Origin: Mycobacterium sp. AT1 | GTDB taxonomy: Bacteria; Actinomycetota; Actinomycetes; Mycobacteriales; Mycobacteriaceae | Assembly: GCF_002043095.1 (NCBI RefSeq) | Contig: NZ_MVOC01000047.1 | Location: 1-52,196 of the forward strand | Direction of reading: 5' to 3' | DNA: 52,196 nucleotides | In this document: piece by piece, positions 17,739-25,470 of the stretch | Position numbering within the stretch: position 1 is the first letter of the stretch | How the letters are laid out: every line of letters starts with the position of its first letter | Made by a program: the position numbers and the translations under genes | The notes under the pieces: model-generated | The model's input: only the letters and a program-made list of their open reading frames with translations | Databases searched by the model: none | What the model was told of the DNA's origin: nothing

Positions 17739-18641
17739 TCAGGTCGCCGTGATCGAGAATCTCGTCGTCTCTGGCTTGCCGGCGACGGCAAAGCGGTAAT
17801 TGCCGCTGCGCAGCGCGTCGGTCGGCGCGGTCATCGGCTCGATGGCGATGACGTCGTCGTTGGGTGGGGCGAACAGCTGGGCGGCGGGATAGCCCTTCAG
17901 GAACGCGACCTCGACGCGGTGTTCACCCCCGGCGATGGCGAACACCGAACCCTCTGGCACCTGGTCGAATCCGTCGTCGTACAGCGTGGACCCCATGGGT
18001 TCCGAGCTGGCCTGCCAGTCGTCGTGGGCGCCGGTCGGGAGACCCCAGTTGTCTGTCGGCCGGTGCCGCATCGTCGGGGTGGTCAGGATCCAGTCGGCGC
18101 GAGGGATCCCCGGTAGCTGCACGTACGGGTGGTAGCCGAAGCACAGCGGCACGGAAGCCGCCGTCGTCGGCATGACGGTCGTCTCGACGGTCAGGGTGCG
18201 ATCGGCGAGCGTCACGCGTTGGGTCAGAACATGGGGGAACGGGAACGACGCCAGCAGGCGAGGTCGACCGCCGTAGTCCAGGATCGCCGTCAGCGAGTCG
18301 TCCGACCGATCCGAGATCAGCCAGCCGGGATAACCCGTCAGGACACCGTGGATGGGCACGCCGTGCTCGTCGGTGCGCACGCCGCCGGTCCCCGGGGTGA
18401 GCGTCACGACGGCGCCGTTGATCCCATACTTGCTGGCGCTCAACCGGTTTGCCCACGGATAGAGAATTGGCACGCCCATGGTCTTGCCTGCGGTGATGTA
18501 GGCGTCGAGGCCGCGTCGTTGGCCGAGGAACTCGTGCTCCCCGTCGCGCAGTGACGTGACGATCATGCCTGCCATGGGGACGACGGTCGCGGTCATCGAC
18601 GACGACTGATCGGTCAGCGTGACGGCTTCGAACTCGGACAT
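17739..18641 (-). CDS. Aldose 1-epimerase family protein
   Basis: A 300-residue galactose-mutarotase-fold enzyme that interconverts alpha and beta anomers of aldoses. Visible signatures are YPWANRLS (about 62-69), the active-site His region GVPIHGVL (about 93-100), FGYHPY with the second catalytic His (about 165-170) and the late acidic AIEPMTAPTDAL. It ends exactly where hspR ends: the two stop codons abut as TGATCA. A -10 hexamer lies six bases before its ATG. It is unconnected to the chaperones functionally and probably transcribed alone. Confidence 0.85.
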   Translation of the reverse strand: MSEFEAVTLTDQSSSMTATVVPMAGMIVTSLRDGEHEFLGQRRGLDAYITAGKTMGVPILYPWANRLSASKYGINGAVVTLTPGTGGVRTDEHGVPIHGVLTGYPGWLISDRSDDSLTAILDYGGRPRLLASFPFPHVLTQRVTLADRTLTVETTVMPTTAASVPLCFGYHPYVQLPGIPRADWILTTPTMRHRPTDNWGLPTGAHDDWQASSEPMGSTLYDDGFDQVPEGSVFAIAGGEHRVEVAFLKGYPAAQLFAPPNDDVIAIEPMTAPTDALRSGNYRFAVAGKPETTRFSITAT

Positions 18642-18647
18642 TCGGCG

Positions 18648-18653
18648 ATTCTG
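18648..18653 (-). promoter_or_regulatory. Probable leaderless -10 of the aldose epimerase gene
   Basis: CAGAAT on the minus strand, six bases before the ATG at 18641. Confidence 0.35.
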
Positions 18654-18659
18654 TCACGC

Positions 18660-19826
18660 TCAACTGGCAAGTGGATCGTGTTGGATGCGGCGTGGATCCG
18701 CGCCCTTCGCGATCAGGGCCGCCGTGGTCGCCGCGACCATCTCCGGTCCGCCGCAGACGAGGATCTGCCGATCACCCCAGCTGCCGTAGCGGGTCACGAC
18801 CTCTGGAAGGGTGCCGACCTGGCGCACGTGCAGCCCGCGCGGAGGTTCGACGTCGGGATAGTCACCCGCCCACGGCGGGTTGGTGGAGTACTCCGAGACC
18901 GGGGTCACCGACAACCACGGATTGGTCGACGCGACCTGCCACAGCGTCTTCAGGTCGTACAGGTCGCAGGGGTACCTGGCGCCGAAGAACAGGTGAACCC
19001 GCGGATTCTGGCCCCACTGCGCGAGATTCATGATGATCGACCGCAGCGGAGCCAGGCCGGTCCCGCCCGCCACCATCAGCACGTCACCACCGTCGCGGTC
19101 GACGTGCATCGCGCCGAGCGGGTTGGACAGCCGCCACCGGTCACCGGGCTTCGTCTCGCCGACGATGGCGGTGCTCACCATGCCGCCCGCAACCGAACGC
19201 ACGTGAAACTCGATCGCGCCGCCGCGGTCGGCGGGAATCGAGGGGCTCAGAAACCGCCAGCGGCGCGGCCACTGCGGCACCTGCACCGTCACGTACTGGC
19301 CCGCGTGGAAGTGCAGTGGCTCGTCGAGTTGCAGCCGGATCACCGACACGTCGCGGGTTGCGCGGATGTGTTCGACGACGCTGCCGTCGACGAAGGGCGG
19401 TCCTTGCTCGGCGTCGGCCGCGCCTCGCATGATCCCGACGATCAACGTGACGGCTTGATGCGTGGCGTCGGCCAGTCGGTCGTCCCACCGGTCGATCAGG
19501 TGGCTGCGCAGCGTGGTGAGCAACGCGTCCTGCATGGAATCGTAATGTCGTTGCCTCACACCATATTTGCGGTGATCGCGACCCAGCTGCGCGAGGAAGG
19601 CCACTGGCTCGTCGGCGCGCTGGGCGATCAGTTCGCCGAACAGCCACGTCATGGCCTCGGCGAACACGGTGCGCTGCCTGCTCAGGTCCGGTGGGAACAG
19701 GTCCCGCACCTCGCCGTCGACTGCGAACCAGCGGGTGTAGAAGCGGTGGATCAGCTCGCCTGAGCCGGCTTCCGGATCGAAAGCACCGCGCAGCGTCGCC
19801 AGTGCGTCACGATCGTCGAGTCCCAC
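18660..19826 (-). CDS. Type II flavohaemoglobin (globin plus FAD/NAD reductase)
   Basis: A 388-residue fusion of a globin domain (about 1-135) and a ferredoxin-reductase-like FAD/NAD(P) domain (about 145-388). The proximal haem ligand is His85 in GRDHRKYG, with distal B10 Tyr30 (HRFYTRWF) and Phe44 near CD1. The FAD site reads RRWRFLSPS in place of the RxYS of classical Hmp, and the NAD site has GGTGLAPLRS and VCGGPEMV. These features fit the mycobacterial type II flavohaemoglobins (Rv0385 in M. tuberculosis, reported to support D-lactate oxidation rather than NO dioxygenation). GTG at 19826 has a -10 TAGGAT seven bases upstream. In M. tuberculosis the homologue sits beside clpB; here accessory genes intervene. 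Confidence 0.88.
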   Translation of the reverse strand: MGLDDRDALATLRGAFDPEAGSGELIHRFYTRWFAVDGEVRDLFPPDLSRQRTVFAEAMTWLFGELIAQRADEPVAFLAQLGRDHRKYGVRQRHYDSMQDALLTTLRSHLIDRWDDRLADATHQAVTLIVGIMRGAADAEQGPPFVDGSVVEHIRATRDVSVIRLQLDEPLHFHAGQYVTVQVPQWPRRWRFLSPSIPADRGGAIEFHVRSVAGGMVSTAIVGETKPGDRWRLSNPLGAMHVDRDGGDVLMVAGGTGLAPLRSIIMNLAQWGQNPRVHLFFGARYPCDLYDLKTLWQVASTNPWLSVTPVSEYSTNPPWAGDYPDVEPPRGLHVRQVGTLPEVVTRYGSWGDRQILVCGGPEMVAATTAALIAKGADPRRIQHDPLAS

Positions 19827-19833
19827 GCGGCCG

Positions 19834-19839
19834 ATCCTA
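19834..19839 (-). promoter_or_regulatory. Probable leaderless -10 of the flavohaemoglobin gene
   Basis: TAGGAT on the minus strand, seven bases before the GTG at 19826. It supports that start codon. Confidence 0.45.
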
Positions 19840-19873
19840 GGGCTCGACCCAGTAGCGCCAGCTCAGAACCTGG

Positions 19874-20527
19874 CTACAGCCCGTGAATCCCCTTGTACAG
19901 GACCAGCAGGCCGATGACGATCAGGATGCCAGCCACCAGCGCACCATTGTGTTTCTCCATCCACACCTTCACCTTGGCCAGGGTCGGGTCGAGGCGGTCC
20001 CCCGAGACGGCATAGGCCAGGATCGGCACCGCGACGCTGCACCCCGCGAGTACTACGAACAGCAACTCGGCGGCGATGAGCCCGGAGCCGACCCGCAGAC
20101 CCGCGCTGCCGATGGACAGTCCCGCGGCTGCGCACATGAAGAGCACCTTCGGGTTGGCCACCGTCAAGACGGCACCGACGACGAACGCCTTGCCAGGGCC
20201 CGCCTCGGTGATGTGCCTCGTACCCGGCATCTGGTGCGGCTTGCTGTGCCGGGTGAGCCAGCGGTACACCCCGAACACGATCAACGCCGCGCCGATGCCG
20301 ACCCTCAGCCACGACGACCAGGTCGGTGGCTTGCCCCCGAGGCCGCCGAGAAGCCCTGATATAGCCAGGAATAGCGCAGTGAGCGCAGTGAGGCCGAGGA
20401 GCCAGCCGGTCAAGAACGCCAGGCCGGTCGGCCTGGGCCGAGCCGTCTGCAGGATCAGCACCGCGGGAATGATCGACAGTGGTGACAGGGCCACCACCAG
20501 CGCCAAGGGGATCAGTTCGGCCAGCAT
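19874..20527 (-). CDS. GAP/LysE-like family membrane protein
   Basis: A 217-residue protein with about six hydrophobic segments: VVALSPLSIIPAVLIL near the start, a second about 35-60, a third about 72-92, then ANPKVLFMCAAAGLSI, a fifth about 150-175 and GILIVIGLLVLYKGI at the end. The NPK motif and overall pattern fit the GAP/Sap (SfLAP) branch of the LysE superfamily, known in mycobacteria from glycopeptidolipid export loci. There is no GPL gene nearby, so the substrate is open. ATG at 20527 has a -10 TACCTT seven bases upstream. Confidence 0.75.
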   Translation of the reverse strand: MLAELIPLALVVALSPLSIIPAVLILQTARPRPTGLAFLTGWLLGLTALTALFLAISGLLGGLGGKPPTWSSWLRVGIGAALIVFGVYRWLTRHSKPHQMPGTRHITEAGPGKAFVVGAVLTVANPKVLFMCAAAGLSIGSAGLRVGSGLIAAELLFVVLAGCSVAVPILAYAVSGDRLDPTLAKVKVWMEKHNGALVAGILIVIGLLVLYKGIHGL

Positions 20528-20534
20528 CGCGGTA

Positions 20535-20540
20535 AAGGTA
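20535..20540 (-). promoter_or_regulatory. Probable leaderless -10 of the GAP-family gene
   Basis: TACCTT on the minus strand, seven bases before the ATG at 20527. Confidence 0.4.
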
Positions 20541-20649
20541 GCAAGCTCGGGCAGGCGCCATGGCCAAATGTCGCCCGGTGGGGTTGCGCAGTTGTACGCT
20601 GCCGCTCAGCCCCGACGGACGTTTCGGGCGCGACCGGGGGGAAACGCAC

Positions 20650-23600
20650 ATGTTGGTCCGTCGCGTCACGTCGATTGTCGCTTTGCTGATGGTGGTGTCG
20701 ACGACCGCCATGCTCACCAGCTGCTCGACGAGTTCGCAGCCGGTCTCCACCAACCCCCCGGCCGGGGTCAACGCAGGGCCCGACGGCAAGCCCGCGCCGT
20801 TCCACGAGCCGGTCCGGCTGCGCAGCAAGGACGGCGTCCTCGAGGTGCGGCTGTCGGCGCACCAGGGCACCGTCAACCTCGACACCGTCAAAGAACCCGT
20901 CTCCAACTTCCTGGTGTTCGGGTTCGACCTGATCAAGGGCAGCAGTTCGGACGGTTCGACCAAGGGGGACAACCTCTACCCCGCGCCGACCTTGCGGGTC
21001 GATCCGGGTGAGCGCCTGATCGTGCACTACGACAACGACCTTCAGGGCCTGACGGTCAAGGACTTCTACGACCCGGCGTTCACCCCGAAGGGCGGCGAGG
21101 TGCCCATCTACCCTCCGACGCTGACCGAGGCGCCGCTGAACCTGCATACCCACGGACTGCACGTCAGTCCCTCGGGCAACGCCGACAACGTGCTGCTGTC
21201 GATCCCGGCGGGCATGGGCAACACCTACACCTACGACGTGCCAGCCAACATGCCCAACGGGTTGTACTGGTACCACAGTCACCGTCACACGATGACGACC
21301 CAGCAGACGTACGCCGGCCTGGCCGGGCTGCTGGAGATCGGCCGCCCCGACGGCAATCTGCCGCTGGTCACGCAGAACGACATTCCCATGCGGAACATGG
21401 CACTTCAGTACAACTACGTCTTCGACCGCAAGGGCGGCGGGCACCAGCTCAACAACTACGCCTGGCCGCAATTCGTCAGCACCCTGACGCCGCCCAAGGG
21501 CAACGAATTGGCCGACGGCACCTATCAACCGAGCCTGGCGCCGGTGAACATCGCCGACACCAGCAAGGGCTCGCAGTACTTGACCGCATGGTGGGCCGGA
21601 CCGCTGTCACCCCACAACAATCGCGGCCAGACCCAGTTCATCCCGCAGAACCTGATGAGCTTCGACAGCCCGACGCTGAAGATCCCCGAGAACAACGAAT
21701 TGCCCGACAACGAGCGCGACGTACAGTTCACCGTCAACGGCCAGTTCCAGCCCGAGCTGAAGATCAAGCCGGGGCAGACGGAGATCTGGTCGGTGGCCAA
21801 CATCAGCGACATCGGTTACATGACGGTCCGACTGACGGAGACCGCCACGGGCAAGCATCCGAAGTTCGCCATCGTCGGGCAGGACGGCAACCCGTACACC
21901 CAGGTTCAACGGCCCGTCTTCGGAGACGGGACGACGCTGAGCGTTCCGCCAGGGTCACGCTATGCGATCGCCGTGACGATGCCCGCCGAAGGCGACCTGG
22001 TTCTGGAGTTCCCGCCGAACCCCGAGGCCAAGCCGCTCGTGCTCCCAGGCGTGGTGTACACCAACAACGGCACCAAGAACACGCCTGCGGTCCTCGGCAC
22101 GCTCACCGTCGACCCCAAGTACCTCAGCTTCGCCGACGGCTTCTTCGTCTTCCCCACGCAGACGCTGATCCGCGCGACGCAGGACACCAGCGGCCCGGGC
22201 CGGACCACGGCCTTCGAGCCGGGCCAAAACCTCGGTGCCTACACGTCATTCGTGGACACGTCGGTGATGACGCCCGCCGTGCGACGGGCGATGACGATTA
22301 CCGACACGATCGGCGGCGACAAGGCCAGCCACAACGACCCCAAGGCCGTCATCTACATGTTCGAGCCCGCCGGATTTCCGAACGTCCCGCTGATTCAGCC
22401 GCGGCTCAACTCCGTCGAAGAGTGGACGATCACCAACCAGAACAACGATGCGCATCCAATGCACATCCACGTCAACGACTTTCAGGTGATGGAGATCGAC
22501 GACCCGAACCGGGGCACGACGGGCGTCGAACCATGGGGCGTCGACAACGTCAACGTCCCCGCCCCGATCTTCAACGACATGCACGTCGTGACCACCCCGG
22601 CGAAGCTGACGCTGCGGCAGGAGTTCCTCGAGTTCCCGGGAACCTACGTGATCCACTGTCATCGCCTCAACCACGAGGACAACGGTCTGATGGCCACCAT
22701 CAACGTCATCCCGGAGGTGTCCACCTACGCGGTGGCGACGCCCGGATCCAACGGCAAGCCCGCGACGGTCCAGATCCGGGATGGCAACGGCGACAAGGTC
22801 TTGCAGACCGTGGTTCCCTTCCCCAATTTCGAGGGAGCCCCGTCGGTGGCGATGGCCGACGTCAACGGTGACGGCGTTCTCGACCTCGTCGTCGGCACCG
22901 GCAAGGGGGTGTCTCCCCAGGTGGTCGCCTATGACGGCAACGACACCACCGACGGCGTGTTCAAGACCGAACTCACCCGTTTCGCGCCCTTCGACGAGAG
23001 CTTCACCGGCGGGGTGACGGTCGCGGGCGCCGACGTCGACGGAAATGCGCGGGCCGACAACATCATCGTGGGTTCGGGGCCGGGGATGGAGTCGCAGATC
23101 AAGGTCTTCTCGTCCACCGTGCCGAGCGAATCGGGCAAGGCGCCCGACGTGTTCTCGGCGTTCACGCCGTACCCCGGATCCGAGTCCGGGGTGACGCTGG
23201 CGACCGGAATGGTCGAGATGGGCTCCGGGAGGGAGAGCATCGTCACGGCGCCTGGTGCCGGCGAGGCGCCGCTGATCAAGACCTTCCGCTACGACCTCTA
23301 CGAGCCGACGGCCCGGGCGCGTGCCAACGGGACTGCGACGCAGGAACATTCGGCCGGCGGCCGGACCGATCCGCGGATGACGTCGCAGTTCATGGCCTAC
23401 GACGACGCCTACCAGGGTGGCGTCGGCCTCTCGACGGGTTGGGTGGCGGGCGCCCAAGGTGGCGCCAAGAGCATCATGACCAGCCAGCTCGCCGGTGCCG
23501 GCACGGTGCGGGCGTGGTCGACCGGGTCGCTCCTCGACGGGCAACCGGACGTCTACCTGGACAACCCGAACCACCACGAGGAGAACGCCACCTACGCCCA

Positions 23601-23823
23601 GATCGCGTCGTTCGACCCGTTCCCCGGTGCGGGCGTCACGGTCGCCACGACCAGCACCACCAGCGGCGCGGACGTCCTGGTGGGTGGTGTGACACCGACG
23701 GGGGTGGAGGTGCGCAAGTACACGCTGGAGCGTACGTCCCCTGACGCGACGACCGTCGACCCGAAGCTGCTGGCGACGCTCCCGGTAGCAGCGGGCGGTG
23801 CCGCACCCCTTGGCGGTCGTTGA
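20650..23823 (+). CDS. Lipoprotein multicopper oxidase fused to C-terminal FG-GAP-like repeats
   Basis: A 1057-residue secreted lipoprotein. The signal peptide has lipobox LTSC (Cys25). Two cupredoxin-like regions (about 40-700) carry the copper motifs: HTHGLH (166-171), HSHRH (209-213), HPMHIH (602-607) and HCHRLNHEDNGLM (669-681), where Cys670 is the type 1 copper ligand and Met681 the axial ligand. All four motifs are intact, so an active laccase/metallo-oxidase is expected on the outer face of the membrane. Residues about 715-1020 form FG-GAP/VCBS-like repeats (DVNGDG at 737-742 and a second Asp-rich loop near 795), probably a beta-propeller. This makes the protein about twice the usual size. 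ATG at 20650 starts the signal peptide, preceded by a GGGGGGA stretch; an in-frame ATG at 20560 would precede it wrongly. Confidence 0.88.
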   Translation: MLVRRVTSIVALLMVVSTTAMLTSCSTSSQPVSTNPPAGVNAGPDGKPAPFHEPVRLRSKDGVLEVRLSAHQGTVNLDTVKEPVSNFLVFGFDLIKGSSSDGSTKGDNLYPAPTLRVDPGERLIVHYDNDLQGLTVKDFYDPAFTPKGGEVPIYPPTLTEAPLNLHTHGLHVSPSGNADNVLLSIPAGMGNTYTYDVPANMPNGLYWYHSHRHTMTTQQTYAGLAGLLEIGRPDGNLPLVTQNDIPMRNMALQYNYVFDRKGGGHQLNNYAWPQFVSTLTPPKGNELADGTYQPSLAPVNIADTSKGSQYLTAWWAGPLSPHNNRGQTQFIPQNLMSFDSPTLKIPENNELPDNERDVQFTVNGQFQPELKIKPGQTEIWSVANISDIGYMTVRLTETATGKHPKFAIVGQDGNPYTQVQRPVFGDGTTLSVPPGSRYAIAVTMPAEGDLVLEFPPNPEAKPLVLPGVVYTNNGTKNTPAVLGTLTVDPKYLSFADGFFVFPTQTLIRATQDTSGPGRTTAFEPGQNLGAYTSFVDTSVMTPAVRRAMTITDTIGGDKASHNDPKAVIYMFEPAGFPNVPLIQPRLNSVEEWTITNQNNDAHPMHIHVNDFQVMEIDDPNRGTTGVEPWGVDNVNVPAPIFNDMHVVTTPAKLTLRQEFLEFPGTYVIHCHRLNHEDNGLMATINVIPEVSTYAVATPGSNGKPATVQIRDGNGDKVLQTVVPFPNFEGAPSVAMADVNGDGVLDLVVGTGKGVSPQVVAYDGNDTTDGVFKTELTRFAPFDESFTGGVTVAGADVDGNARADNIIVGSGPGMESQIKVFSSTVPSESGKAPDVFSAFTPYPGSESGVTLATGMVEMGSGRESIVTAPGAGEAPLIKTFRYDLYEPTARARANGTATQEHSAGGRTDPRMTSQFMAYDDAYQGGVGLSTGWVAGAQGGAKSIMTSQLAGAGTVRAWSTGSLLDGQPDVYLDNPNHHEENATYAQIASFDPFPGAGVTVATTSTTSGADVLVGGVTPTGVEVRKYTLERTSPDATTVDPKLLATLPVAAGGAAPLGGR

Positions 23824-23832
23824 CGGCGGGTC

Positions 23833-24798
23833 TCAGCCGGCGTAGTCGGCGAGACGGCTGGCCAGTGCCCGGACCAGATCGCGCAGTGCCGCAGGGCGTT
23901 CCACGACGAACGGCCGATCCATCGCGGCAAGGACCGGGGGGATCCAGTCCAGTCGCTCAGCTCGCAACTGGACGTCCAGCCAGCCGTCGTCGAGTTCGGT
24001 CACGGTGGCGACGCTCGGCGGGAGGTGACGGCGGAGATGCTCGACGTCGTCCCGGATCCGCAGTGAGACCTCGTGTTTCCACGGGGTGGCGGCGAGCCCG
24101 GCGGTCACGGCCGTGACCGGATCGAAGCCCGCCGGCACGTCGAACGAGCCAGGCTGAGCGGTGATCACCGTGATCCGATCGAGCCGGAACGTGCGGTCCT
24201 CGCCGCTGACCGAGTCGGCACCGGTGACGTACCATCGACCCGAATGCGCCACCACGCCATAGGGTTTGACGACCCTGTCGCTTCGGCGTCCGGTCCGGTC
24301 GGTATAGCCGATCTCCACGGGGTGCCGGTACTTGGCGGCCTCGGCGAGTTTCAGCAGCAGTTCCGTCTCGACGTCAGCCGTGCGACTGGAATCCGGGGTG
24401 GGTGCGGTGACGGACATGGTGTCCAGTAGTGCGTCGAGGCGTCGGCCGACCGCCTCGGGCAGGACTCGACGTAGCTTGGCGGCGGCGCTCTCGCCGGCCG
24501 TGGCCGACGTGCCGAACAGCCTCGACCGGCGGCCGGCGGCGAGGCCCAGGAGGACGGCAAGGGCTTCCTCGTTGGTGAGCATCAGCGGGGGCATGCGGTA
24601 CCCGGGCGCGAGTCGGTATCCGCCGTAGCGGCCCCGGATCGAGAGGACGGGGACGCCGAGGTCGCAAAGGTGCTTGACCGAGCGGCGAATCGTGCGTTCG
24701 TCGACGTCGAGTCGACCGGACAGGTCGCCGACGGTGCGGATCCCGCCTGCCTGCAGTATCTCGAGCAGTGCGAGCACCCTGGCGGTGGACGTGGTCAT
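23833..24798 (-). CDS. WYL-domain transcriptional regulator (DeoR-like HTH)
   Basis: A 321-residue regulator. An N-terminal winged helix (about 1-60; VGDLSGRLDVDERTIRRSVKHL) is followed by a WYL domain (about 145-225; VKPYGVVAHSGRWYVTGAD and FRLDRI) and a C-terminal WCX-like region. ATG at 24798 is chosen because the HTH starts there; the frame is open 29 codons further without similarity. It is divergent from the VOC gene, and the intergenic region holds a perfect inverted repeat, so it probably controls the VOC gene and itself. It ends ten bases from the multicopper oxidase stop. Confidence 0.87.
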   Translation of the reverse strand: MTTSTARVLALLEILQAGGIRTVGDLSGRLDVDERTIRRSVKHLCDLGVPVLSIRGRYGGYRLAPGYRMPPLMLTNEEALAVLLGLAAGRRSRLFGTSATAGESAAAKLRRVLPEAVGRRLDALLDTMSVTAPTPDSSRTADVETELLLKLAEAAKYRHPVEIGYTDRTGRRSDRVVKPYGVVAHSGRWYVTGADSVSGEDRTFRLDRITVITAQPGSFDVPAGFDPVTAVTAGLAATPWKHEVSLRIRDDVEHLRRHLPPSVATVTELDDGWLDVQLRAERLDWIPPVLAAMDRPFVVERPAALRDLVRALASRLADYAG

Positions 24799-24817
24799 GG
24801 CGGAAAGTCTGCCGCAC

Positions 24818-24842
24818 ATACCGGGCCGAAAGTGTCCGGTAT
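24818..24842. promoter_or_regulatory. Inverted repeat ATACCGG-N11-CCGGTAT, candidate WYL-regulator operator
   Basis: Perfect 7-base arms (24818-24824 and 24836-24842) lie midway between the divergent WYL and VOC genes. Centre-to-centre spacing of 18 bases would place the arms on nearly the same face of the helix. Confidence 0.5.
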
Positions 24843-24887
24843 CGCAGCTACGGTCGGGGAGTCCCATCCACGTTGCGAGGAGCACCC

Positions 24888-25289
24888 ATGGACTTCGTCT
24901 CCGTCCGAATCATCACCGACCACGTCCGCCGTCTCGTCGAGTTCTATGAGCAGTCTCTTCAGGCGACTGCGACCTGGTCGACTCCGGACTTCGCCGAGCT
25001 TGCGACGCCGTCGTGCACCATCGCCATCGCCAGTACCCGCACGGTGGCACTGTTCGGCGCCGATTCCGCGCGTCCCGCCGACAACCGCAGCGTCATCATC
25101 GAATTCCGCGTCGCCGACGTCGACCACGAATATCAGCGCTTGGTGCAGCTGGTGGACGAGTTCGTCCAAGCGCCGACGACGATGCCGTGGGGCAACCGCT
25201 CGCTGCTGTTTCGCGACCCCGATGGGAATCTGGTCAACTTCTTCACGCCGGTGACCGCGGCCGCCGAGAAGCGTCAGTCGCGGTCGTAG
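24888..25289 (+). CDS. VOC (glyoxalase/bleomycin-resistance fold) family protein
   Basis: A 133-residue single VOC-domain protein. VSVRIITDHVRRLVEFYEQ opens the first beta-alpha module, and LLFRDPDGNLVNFFTPV closes the second with the usual DPDGN turn. Members bind a metal and act as lyases, dioxygenases or antibiotic-binding proteins; function here is not predictable. A divergent WYL regulator and an operator-like inverted repeat suggest induced expression. ATG at 24888 has the purine-rich GAGGAG a few bases upstream. Confidence 0.83.
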   Translation: MDFVSVRIITDHVRRLVEFYEQSLQATATWSTPDFAELATPSCTIAIASTRTVALFGADSARPADNRSVIIEFRVADVDHEYQRLVQLVDEFVQAPTTMPWGNRSLLFRDPDGNLVNFFTPVTAAAEKRQSRS

Positions 25290-25356
25290 CGAAGCGGCGT
25301 TCTGCTGAGAGCAGCGCGAGCGGCGAAACATGCTGGCGCCACGGCATCGTCGAGGC

Positions 25357-25470
25357 ATGACAGACGACAAGCCGCCGCAGTTCACCCAACGACTTCGCGA
25401 CGGCCTCTTCCGCAAGTGCGTGCTCGTCTTGGACGGGCCGCTCGACGACGACAACGGCAAGGTGCTCGCG
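25357..25470 (+). pseudogene. Remnant of a ClpP-like protease gene (N-terminal end only)
   Basis: From ATG 25357 the frame reads about 38 residues with the start pattern of actinobacterial ClpP-like proteins: RLRDGLFRKCVLVLDGPLDDD, where the family has LF-x-x-R-x-(V/I)-L-V-x-G-x-LDD. The similarity stops abruptly near 25470, exactly where the convergent ABM gene ends, and the rest (nucleophile Ser, His, Asp) is missing. The frame runs on antisense through the ABM gene without ClpP resemblance. It is best read as a deletion remnant; an alternative is chance similarity in a short stretch. Confidence 0.5.

Noticed and set aside
22246..23577. Minus-strand open frame of 443 codons within the multicopper oxidase gene
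   Set aside because: Arg/His/Val-rich antisense translation; the plus strand has unmistakable copper-binding motifs.
20650..23823. C-terminal repeats of the multicopper oxidase considered as a separate second gene
   Set aside because: The frame is continuous, with no internal start, ribosome-binding site or stop between the two parts.
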